Positions 13,396 through 19,920 of a stretch of DNA of 19,920 bases are shown piece by piece. The position numbers and the translations under genes were made by a program. Below the pieces are notes generated by a model, which searched no databases, was not told where the DNA came from, and was given only the letters and a program-made list of their open reading frames with translations. The stretch is from Sphingomonadaceae bacterium (GTDB lineage: Bacteria; Pseudomonadota; Alphaproteobacteria; Sphingomonadales; Sphingomonadaceae). The DNA lies in the NCBI GenBank assembly GCA_009923795.1, contig RFSU01000018.1:1-19920 (forward strand). Reading direction: 5' to 3'. Positions within the stretch are counted from its first letter, which is position 1. Each line of letters starts with the position of its first letter.

Positions 13396-13893
13396 ATGAA
13401 CCCAGATAATATCAAACAATGGCTCAAGGATTCCGGTCACGACCGGCAATGGCTGGCCAAAAAATGCAGTGTCAGCAAATCCACGGTCGATGGATGGCTT
13501 TCCCCAAACGGCGCAAGGAATATCCCCAAACCGTCGCAATCCATCATAGCGGATTTGATGTATAAGGAAAAACCAATTGAGCCGCGCTTCACGGTGGAAC
13601 AATACGCCCGTATCCAGAAGGCGGCCAGAGATGCCGGATTGGAGGTTGATACATGGATTGAGAAAACCATCATCAGCGCCCTTGTCCTTGCTATTGGATC
13701 CTTCGCCGCCTTCCACCTCGCCCGCTCCGATCCCGATTTCAGCGCTCATTCTCTCGCCGCATCTGCTCGCGCCGGTATATGCGCGGCTTGTGCATTCCCG
13801 TTTTATTCCCGCTTCTTATGGCCAACATTCTTAAACGCCCTGATTCCCCATTCTGGATTGCCACGTTCACCGACGCCAATGGCCGGCAGTTGA
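13396..13893 (+). CDS. Repressor-like HTH protein with hydrophobic C-terminus
   Basis: I chose ATG 13396 (MNPDNIKQWL) over a GTG at 13366 because that GTG lies inside the operator arm. Residues 1-40 contain the HTH: HDRQWLAKKCSVSKSTVDGW, where LAKKCSVSKSTVDGWL has helix-turn-helix spacing as in Cro/CI proteins. Residues 60-95 (PRFTVEQYARIQKAARDAGL) resemble an Arc-like helical segment. From about 92-108 the protein is hydrophobic (IISALVLAIGSFAAFHLA), and a further hydrophobic stretch follows at 126-150, so the tail may be membrane-associated. The last 76 bases overlap the integrase start in another frame. The family is likely a phage repressor or lysogeny regulator; the membrane tail is unusual, and part may be an extension past a degraded original stop. 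Confidence 0.7.
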   Translation: MNPDNIKQWLKDSGHDRQWLAKKCSVSKSTVDGWLSPNGARNIPKPSQSIIADLMYKEKPIEPRFTVEQYARIQKAARDAGLEVDTWIEKTIISALVLAIGSFAAFHLARSDPDFSAHSLAASARAGICAACAFPFYSRFLWPTFLNALIPHSGLPRSPTPMAGS

Positions 13894-15011
13894 AGCGGTC
13901 TACCAAGCTGACGGCCGTGAAGGCAAATGAGAAGGCGGCTCAGGCGATGGCGGCGAACTTCGAGCGGGCGGCGGGCGGTGATATGACGGTGAAGCAGGCG
14001 GCGGCTGTCATCGGCGACCTAATGGAAGCCCAGGGGAAGGCGCTGGCGGTGATGTCGGTGCGGGCGTGGGTGCGGCGGTGGACGGAGCGGCACGAGAAGC
14101 AGGTGAAGCCGACGACGTATCTGTTCTATGAGGCGACCGGGCGGAAGTGGGTGGAGTGGCTTGGCGACCGGGCGGATGCCCCGCTGAGTTCCCAGACGGT
14201 CCAGACGCTGATGGAATACCGGGATTTTCTCGCCGGCAAGGTGTCGCCGTATTCCACGAATCACCGGATGACTTGCCTTGGTATGATCCTGAAGGCGGCC
14301 CGGATGGAGCGGCTGATTGAGGAGAATCCCATGGAATGGGTGAAGCCGTTGAAGCAGGACTTGGAGGCGAAGGTGGCCCGCCAGCCATTCACGATTGAGC
14401 AACTGCAGGCCGTGCTTGCGGTGGCGGATGCGGAGTGGCGCTCAATGATCCTATGGGGAGCCTACACAGGCCAGCGGCTTTCGGACGTCGCCATGCTGCA
14501 ATGGGACAAGGTGGACATCGTTGGCCGCAAGGTGAGCCTCCGGACGCGGAAAACGGGGCGGTTTCAGAATCTTCCCATGGCGGCACCGCTGGCGGAACAT
14601 GTGGAAGGGTGGCGGGCTGATCAGGCGGCCAGGGTGGAAGAATATGGGGAGGCGCTGGCCAGCTACGTGCACCCACGGGCGGCCGGCGTAATCACGCGAA
14701 AGGGCATGAGTGCCCGGCTTTCCAATCAATTTGGGGAAATCCTCGTTAAAGCCGGGATCCGGGCGGCGGACGCGGTGCCCCGACGGGAAGGTCGCGGGAT
14801 CGGGCGGGATGCCAAGCGGGCGCAACATTCCCTGACCTTTCACAGCCTGCGCCACACGGCCACGAGTTGGATGAAGATGGCAGGCGTCCCGGCATCAGTG
14901 GTCATGGACTTCATCGGCCATGATGACGCGGCGATGTCACAGCATTACACCCATGTTGGCGATTCCGAGATGCGGAAAGCGGCGGACAGTTTACCCAGAA
15001 TAACAATATGA
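13818..15011 (+). CDS. int: Tyrosine site-specific integrase
   Basis: The start is ATG 13818 (MANILKRPDSPFW); upstream residues are inside the repressor-like gene. The 397 residues have an N-terminal arm-type DNA-binding part (about 1-80), a core-binding domain (about 85-180) and the catalytic domain. All catalytic residues are visible: R220 in TGQRLSD, K245 in the beta hairpin (RTRKTGR), H342 and R345 in HSLRH, H368 in GHDD and the nucleophile Y377 in SQHYTHVG. It recombines phage attP with host attB. It overlaps the repressor-like gene by 76 bases and the next small gene by 4 (ATGA). No att site could be identified by eye in the flanks. The gene looks intact. Confidence 0.95.
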   Translation: MANILKRPDSPFWIATFTDANGRQLKRSTKLTAVKANEKAAQAMAANFERAAGGDMTVKQAAAVIGDLMEAQGKALAVMSVRAWVRRWTERHEKQVKPTTYLFYEATGRKWVEWLGDRADAPLSSQTVQTLMEYRDFLAGKVSPYSTNHRMTCLGMILKAARMERLIEENPMEWVKPLKQDLEAKVARQPFTIEQLQAVLAVADAEWRSMILWGAYTGQRLSDVAMLQWDKVDIVGRKVSLRTRKTGRFQNLPMAAPLAEHVEGWRADQAARVEEYGEALASYVHPRAAGVITRKGMSARLSNQFGEILVKAGIRAADAVPRREGRGIGRDAKRAQHSLTFHSLRHTATSWMKMAGVPASVVMDFIGHDDAAMSQHYTHVGDSEMRKAADSLPRITI

Positions 15012-15220
15012 GCGCCATCCCTTCCCACGTTCAGGTTCACCCTCTTTGCCGTCTCCCGAAAGGGTTCCGGTGGGCCATGCCATTTGATAAAATTGGCCCT
15101 GGGTGCCTTTTCACAAAGCGGACAAATCCAAAGTGGATTGCCTGCCATCCTGAAAGCAGGGTCGTGGACTATGATCCCGTGAGCCACTTCGCTCATGCTG
15201 TTCCGATTGCGCTTCAATAA
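15008..15220 (+). CDS. Small phage protein downstream of integrase, 70 aa
   Basis: The ATG overlaps the integrase stop (ATGA), as happens throughout this phage, and the frame runs to TAA 15218-15220, crossing the end of the giant gene by seven bases. Residues about 16-60 read LPKGFRWAMPFDKIGPGCLF and then PKWIAC, like small phage proteins that contain a G-[FY]-R-W..P...I..G sequence followed by a tryptophan strand. The end FAHAVPIAL fits the same pattern. The role is unknown. An antisense frame of 90 codons (14945-15217, start TTG) reads in the opposite direction and has a CPLC, but it invades the integrase by 67 bases, so I prefer the plus-strand reading. I cannot exclude the other. Confidence 0.55.
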   Translation: MSAIPSHVQVHPLCRLPKGFRWAMPFDKIGPGCLFTKRTNPKWIACHPESRVVDYDPVSHFAHAVPIALQ

Positions 15221-18200
15221 ATCGCCGGCGTTTTTTTCTTCGCTGGCTTCTCTTTCGCCGGTTCTTCCATGCCGATGGCTTTCAAGCCGGCCATGTGCGC
15301 GGCCTTCCCGATGTCCTGGAGGATTTCGCCAGCCTGCTTCATCGCGGCTTTGTCGCTGGTATCGATGTCGGCCAGCCCCTTCTTCATCGGGCCGGGACGT
15401 TTGATATCCTTGCCCCGAAGCGGGATGGTGCGCTCAATAGGCAGGGTGCCGTCGATGGCGGCCAGCGTTTGCTGGTAGCGGACCTGACCGCTGGCCTTGG
15501 TGTATTCCCACCATTGGGCGTCGGTGACGGGTTGCTGCAGGCGGGTTTCCAACGTGGACCGGGCGTAGGTCGTTGGCTGCTTGCCGGTGCGCTCCATCCA
15601 AGCATAGAGGCGGTTATCATCCGGCGTCAGGGTGCGGGCGTAGCCTGGGAGGAGGGCGGCAGTCTGGCGGGAAATGGACTCGGTGATTTCAGGCGCCGGC
15701 CGTAAATTCTGGCCAAAGGAGTTCAAAGCTGGCCGCGCATCCTCATTCCAATACACGGCCAATGGCAGGTTGTTTTTAAAGCCCCGCTCCAATAGCTCAG
15801 GGTGATCCCATGTGGATATCCATCGCAGGGCTCCACTGTAGGGCACGATTGGCGACGCCATAAACCCAAGGCTGCTTTCCAGTTGTTTGCCTGACCAATC
15901 GTTATTCTGCCCCATGTTCTGCAAAGTTTCACGGAAACCGGCGACGTTCTGCATCCCCGTGGTGAGCGAGGATATTCCAAGCTGGCGGATGGCACCAATC
16001 ACGAGGTCTCTGGTTTCCGGCACCGGCTCTTTGGCCAGCTTGCTATTGAGCCTGGCGTCATTGGACCCGGCAAGGAGCATGAGGGGAGCAGTGAGGTATT
16101 CCAGCGGCCCCTTTTTGAATGGGATGGTTTCCGTCTTTCCGTCTTTGCCGATCCGTTCCATGGCAAAAGAGGTGTGACGCCGCCGCCAAGCCTTCGCCTC
16201 TTCCGGGTATTTCTTTGGGTCTGGGCCGTAGCCATTCACCTGCCACTTGTCCTCATCATCGCCCCCGAGGCCCTGCGCCAAGGCGATGCCAAGCAGGATC
16301 AAAGTATTACCGACGATGGTTTCCTTTATGCGCTGGCGCACGGCCATCTCACTGTTCAGGCTGCGGGCGTAGGGGTTGCCCTTGGGATACCATGATTTAT
16401 TGTTATAGTAGTTGACCCACGATACAATGGCCAAGGGGGAATACCAGAGCGTTGCCATGGCGGCATTCAGAGGAATTCCCACAAAGCCAAAAATCGAACG
16501 GTAAACCACGCGTTCAATACTTCCGGCCAACGGGTCTGATTCGGTGCGCTCCCGAGCCTTCCTGAAAGCAGCCTGTCCGAGCTGCTGGATATTGCCAAGC
16601 GCCCACATCACGGGATCCTTGATGCTTGGGGCATCTCTGTTTTCACCGATGAAGATCTGGTTTTGAGCTTCCGAGGCCGAGTCAATAGCAAGTTTACGCA
16701 GGTGGGCAGCGTGCTCTTCCGGCGTATCAGTGGCGGCCCGTGAGAGATCCTTTTCCCGTGCCCATAGCGCATCCTGGATGAAGCGTCGTTTCAACGGTCC
16801 ATCGTAGCCCAGTGCATCCGCCTGCAATTCCACCTTGTCCCGGTAGAACCCATCCATATTCATCTTCTGCCGGATAAATTCCTTGGTCACTCCATTTCGG
16901 CGCATGGCGCTGCGGATTTCACGGGTTTCATAGTAGCGCTGAAAGCCGGCCATGGAAGCGGCATCAGCGGCATTCATGGCTTGCCGGAAGAAATCCTGTG
17001 CGGCATAAAGGACACGAGGGATAGCGGCTGCCCGCGCTGCCATGGAGGCGTTGTCATTCTTGAGGATGGCCAAATATTTTTCGAGATCGCGCCGAAGCAC
17101 GGCAACTTTGGCCAGCTCGTGTTGCTCATTCCCAATGGTGTGCCCGGCGGTATCATATTTCCAGGCCAGCGGCAGTTCAGCGGCATAGACATTTATGGAG
17201 GCCATCAAGGATTCCATGACATCGGTTATCTTCTGCGAAGAGTTCAGACTGAGAATTAGATCAATCCCGACATTCCCGATCAGCCGCCCAAGCGGCGCGC
17301 TGACCTGAACTCCCATGACGGTGCCGCCGGTGAGGGAGCTTTGGTCATATCCTGAGGCAAGGATTTCCCACCCGCTGGCGTCCTTGCCAAAATGCGCGTC
17401 CATCAGGTCGCGGAGCTTGGCGGCGGCAATGCCCTTTTCCGATGGCAGATACTTGTCGCCGGACAGCACGCTTTCCAGCCGGGCGATGTCGGCAATGACC
17501 TGTTGAGACAGCGGCTGGATGCCAGTGACGCTGGAAAACCAAGCCTGCCACGGTGCGCCATCGTCCAGGAGTCCTTTGCGGATCGCTTCCCGCACGGCAT
17601 CAGGATTGGCCTGATACTTCGCGGCGAATTCCGGGTTGGAAATGGCCTGCTCCCCTACGCCCTTCTTGCCGGTGATGTAGCGCTCCTGTTCCTGATAGAT
17701 GACATTCGCCATCACGGCCGCCACCATCTCATCCATGCTGCGGGCAAGGCGGGAGGCGAGGGCGCTGTCAATGCCCTGCTCCGCTAGCCAGCGGTTGATT
17801 TGTAGCTCGCGCCATGCGGCAGAGTTCCGGTGGTGCGCTGGCGCTGCCATCATGGCGCGGACGATTTGGTTTACTGGGAGCTTGGCGACCAGCGGGCCGA
17901 CTTTATCAGAGAGGATGGATTTTGCGAGGCTTTCCGGCTTTCGGGATTTACGCGCCTCCCGCTCCGCTTCCAGCATGGCCCGCTTTTCCACAGCGGCTGC
18001 TGCCAATGAATTTGCTGGCTCCCCTGAAATGCCGAAAGTCCCCAGAATATCAGCGAGGGCAGCTTCAGGCTGATTGCCACGGATCCAATCCAGAACTGCT
18101 TTGCGGAGCTTCTGGCGCTCATTCGGCGGCACCTTTTCCTTGGCGGCTGCCAGCAGTGAATCCGCCAGGTTTTCGGCATATTCATCCAACGTCTGATCTT

Positions 18201-19824
18201 TGCTGGACGTGTTGGTTTTCGGGTCTCCCGGTTTAACCTGCGCGGCGGCCGCATCCACCAGCCGTTGCAGCCTGGCGAGGGCCGTGTCCATCAGGCTGGC
18301 ATTCTTCGGGGAAGTGGTGGAAGCGGCAAAGATTTCCTCGATCTCGTTGGCCGTGAGGGTTTTGTTGGCAACGGCTTTGCTGAGGGCGTCAATCTGGGAA
18401 TCCGTCAGTCCGATGCGTTTCAGTCCGTCCTTGTTGGTCTTGGCAATGATGCTGGCGAATTCTGCGATGCGGCCACCGATGCCGGACTGTGATCCCAGGA
18501 GGCGGCCCAAGTCGGACCGGAGGACACTGGTGGTATCCAAACCGAATTTCAGTTGGTCATTGTCCGTCTGGATGATAGTGGAGAAGGCGGATGTCTGGCC
18601 ATACACGCCTGACAGGATGCCGGCGGCCGTCACCAGGTTGGTGTATTGCAGCGCGGCCATGGAAATGTTCCGTTGGCCGGCAAGTTCCGGCACGGATTCC
18701 AGGTGGGCTTTCAGCTCGCGGGCGTAGGCGTCGGCATCTGCCCCATCGCCAGTCATGCGGAAGAGGTTATCCAGCACGCGGTCATGCAGGGCGTTCCGTT
18801 GCTCCGGCGTCAGGGTGGCGATGGTATCCTCAAAAGCGGTGCCGGGCTGATGGTCCGGAGCGATGCCATCAAAGAGCAAGGTGGACAGCGCGGCCCGGCC
18901 GGCGTTGCGGGCTTCGAACTCCTTGGCGGCGGCAGTGACTTGCTTGTCATGGCCAAAGAACTTTTCAAAGATGCTTCGGGGTTTTTCGGCTGCGGCTGGC
19001 TCTGCGGGGATGTCCGTGATCGGCTGGCCGTCGTTGGCGTGGGAGTCGGCAAAGATTTGCTGGAGGTGCGGGCGGATGGCTTCGCCAAACTCATCGAGCA
19101 TGGCTTTGCTCCACTTGGCAAAGTTCCGGATGCCACGGGCCAGGAGGATGGACCCCTTGATAACATAGGCTGCCATCAGGGTGGGATCAGGGACGCCTGA
19201 GAGGAGCTGGCCTTTATTGGCGGCAATAGTTTTGTCGGCCCACTTTTCGGCGCGGTTTACGGGGGTTTGCTCAAACTCCCTGCGATTGATCCCCAAAGCA
19301 TCCGCAGCGGCTCCATCTTTGGCGCGGATAATGACATCGGTCACGCTGCTTTTCTGGACGGGCGTCAGCTTGGAAAAGGCGGCAGCATCCCCACGACGGG
19401 CCGCTTCCATGGCAGACAGGGCAGGGGCTGGGATTTTGTCCGGGTTCCGTCCACTGGCGCGAAGTTCATCGGGGAAGGATTGAGGCGCTTCTGCCGTTTC
19501 AGCCATCGGCAATTCAGGAGTGGCCGCTTCCAGTGCCTTGCGGGCCGCTTCCTCTTTTTGCTGCCTCGCCTTGTTGGCTGCCGCCAGTTCCTTGGCTTCG
19601 CGGGCCTTGCGTTCAGCTGGTGATTCAGCCGTCAGATTGAATGGTTCATCAGCACGGCCGGCGAGCATGTCGCGTTGTCCGTCGGCGGTAACTTCGGGCG
19701 CGGGTGTGGGTGTGGATTCTGTGGCAGAGGGAGCGGTGGCGGCGCGGGGTGCTCTTGAACCCCTGACGCTTTCGTCATAAATTATTGTATCGCGGGAGTC
19801 AGCGGCGTAAAAGACTCCACTCAT
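15214..19824 (-). CDS. Giant phage polyvalent/internal virion protein, 1536 aa
   Basis: ATG 19824 overlaps the stop of the preceding gene (ATGA) and lies four bases after a GGGGG, one of very few Shine-Dalgarno-like sites here. The first 130 residues are low-complexity and rich in Pro, Ala, Glu and Lys, with GQRDMLAGRADEPF at 49-62, of the kind that begins phage polyvalent proteins. At 229-261 is a typical segment, NFAKWSKAMLDEFGEAIR. The middle is mostly helical and Ala-rich. Two hydrophobic stretches occur near 1107-1135 (IFGFVGIPLNAAMATLWYSP) and 1165-1180 (NTLILLGIALAQGL), followed by a GGDDEDKW. No enzyme motif is visible to me. Such proteins are carried in the virion and injected, or form part of the ejection apparatus. 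The basic C-terminus (KEKPAKKKTPAIY) could bind DNA. Function is inferred from size and style, not from a confirmed domain. Confidence 0.75.
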   Translation of the reverse strand: MSGVFYAADSRDTIIYDESVRGSRAPRAATAPSATESTPTPAPEVTADGQRDMLAGRADEPFNLTAESPAERKAREAKELAAANKARQQKEEAARKALEAATPELPMAETAEAPQSFPDELRASGRNPDKIPAPALSAMEAARRGDAAAFSKLTPVQKSSVTDVIIRAKDGAAADALGINRREFEQTPVNRAEKWADKTIAANKGQLLSGVPDPTLMAAYVIKGSILLARGIRNFAKWSKAMLDEFGEAIRPHLQQIFADSHANDGQPITDIPAEPAAAEKPRSIFEKFFGHDKQVTAAAKEFEARNAGRAALSTLLFDGIAPDHQPGTAFEDTIATLTPEQRNALHDRVLDNLFRMTGDGADADAYARELKAHLESVPELAGQRNISMAALQYTNLVTAAGILSGVYGQTSAFSTIIQTDNDQLKFGLDTTSVLRSDLGRLLGSQSGIGGRIAEFASIIAKTNKDGLKRIGLTDSQIDALSKAVANKTLTANEIEEIFAASTTSPKNASLMDTALARLQRLVDAAAAQVKPGDPKTNTSSKDQTLDEYAENLADSLLAAAKEKVPPNERQKLRKAVLDWIRGNQPEAALADILGTFGISGEPANSLAAAAVEKRAMLEAEREARKSRKPESLAKSILSDKVGPLVAKLPVNQIVRAMMAAPAHHRNSAAWRELQINRWLAEQGIDSALASRLARSMDEMVAAVMANVIYQEQERYITGKKGVGEQAISNPEFAAKYQANPDAVREAIRKGLLDDGAPWQAWFSSVTGIQPLSQQVIADIARLESVLSGDKYLPSEKGIAAAKLRDLMDAHFGKDASGWEILASGYDQSSLTGGTVMGVQVSAPLGRLIGNVGIDLILSLNSSQKITDVMESLMASINVYAAELPLAWKYDTAGHTIGNEQHELAKVAVLRRDLEKYLAILKNDNASMAARAAAIPRVLYAAQDFFRQAMNAADAASMAGFQRYYETREIRSAMRRNGVTKEFIRQKMNMDGFYRDKVELQADALGYDGPLKRRFIQDALWAREKDLSRAATDTPEEHAAHLRKLAIDSASEAQNQIFIGENRDAPSIKDPVMWALGNIQQLGQAAFRKARERTESDPLAGSIERVVYRSIFGFVGIPLNAAMATLWYSPLAIVSWVNYYNNKSWYPKGNPYARSLNSEMAVRQRIKETIVGNTLILLGIALAQGLGGDDEDKWQVNGYGPDPKKYPEEAKAWRRRHTSFAMERIGKDGKTETIPFKKGPLEYLTAPLMLLAGSNDARLNSKLAKEPVPETRDLVIGAIRQLGISSLTTGMQNVAGFRETLQNMGQNNDWSGKQLESSLGFMASPIVPYSGALRWISTWDHPELLERGFKNNLPLAVYWNEDARPALNSFGQNLRPAPEITESISRQTAALLPGYARTLTPDDNRLYAWMERTGKQPTTYARSTLETRLQQPVTDAQWWEYTKASGQVRYQQTLAAIDGTLPIERTIPLRGKDIKRPGPMKKGLADIDTSDKAAMKQAGEILQDIGKAAHMAGLKAIGMEEPAKEKPAKKKTPAIY

Positions 19825-19920
19825 TTCCCCCTTTGTTGAAACCCGATAACGGTTGCTTCCTTGTTCGCGGGGGACAGAAATTTTAGCCCTCCGAGCTGGG
19901 GTCCAAAGTTTTTCCGGAAC
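19821..19920 (-). CDS. Partial phage gene, C-terminal 32 residues
   Basis: The minus frame beginning at 19919 runs to TGA 19821-19823, which overlaps the giant gene's ATG as ATGA. The fragment reads FRKNFGPQLGGLKFL then ATVIGFQQRGK, a small beta-type end with GGLKF and IGFQ strands of the kind seen at the end of short phage structural proteins. The rest lies beyond the window. The giant gene's own frame is also open to the edge, so the overlap and protein-like end decide between the two readings. Confidence 0.5.
   Translation of the reverse strand, partial: FRKNFGPQLGGLKFLSPANKEATVIGFQQRGK

Noticed and set aside
14945..15217. A 90-codon minus frame with CPLC, start TTG
   Set aside because: It runs 67 bases into the integrase gene and its start is weak; kept only as an alternative to the plus-strand small gene.
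1..19920. CRISPR array, tRNA, rRNA or insertion sequence
   Set aside because: No regularly spaced direct repeats, no cloverleaf-like sequence, no transposase motif and no terminal inverted repeats were seen by eye.

Overview
The window looks like the early/replication region of a temperate bacteriophage or prophage, plus the edge of its virion-gene region. The strongest signs are a tyrosine integrase, a small repressor-like HTH protein, a densely overlapping series of phage replication genes, and one very large protein of the ejected or polyvalent type. Nothing in the window is a clear chromosomal gene, tRNA, rRNA, insertion sequence or CRISPR array. The host cannot be named from sequence alone. 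Moderately high GC, near-absence of Shine-Dalgarno sequences, and the style of the HTH-integrase pair would suit a Verrucomicrobiota-type host, but this is a weak inference.

Layout. Positions 1-13263 are one long leftward (minus-strand) gene block. In transcription order it encodes a small RHH-like protein, a protein with a DnaJ-type zinc-cysteine cluster, a membrane-anchored protein, an HTH protein, a 51-residue membrane peptide, an OB-fold ssDNA-binding-like protein, a 0.37-kb gap, a DEDD 3'-5' exonuclease, a 101-aa protein, a Pif1-like helicase, a RecF/SMC-type ATPase, a 79-aa protein, an SNF2-type helicase, a 70-aa protein, a DNA methyltransferase, a 133-aa protein, a DUF551-like protein and a Toprim primase-helicase that runs off the left edge. 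Many neighbours overlap by ATGA or TGATG, so translation is probably coupled. No DNA polymerase is visible.

Positions 13264-13395 form a divergent control region. It has a perfect 10-bp inverted repeat lying over the -10 of a rightward promoter and further copies of the half-site towards the leftward promoter. Rightwards (13396-15220) are the repressor-like gene, the integrase and a 70-aa phage protein. These are the only plus-strand genes I support.

Positions 15214-19920 are again minus strand: a 1536-aa putative polyvalent/internal virion protein and the last codons of the gene before it. Its stop meets the integrase cassette convergently.

Points of most interest are a repeated promoter/leader motif (CCAACGCCAA) placed identically at two start sites, a predicted leaderless and self-regulated repressor mRNA, a possible clamp-like protein carrying an inserted zinc cluster, a hidden 51-aa membrane protein overlapping the HTH gene, and the helicase-70aa-methyltransferase cassette.
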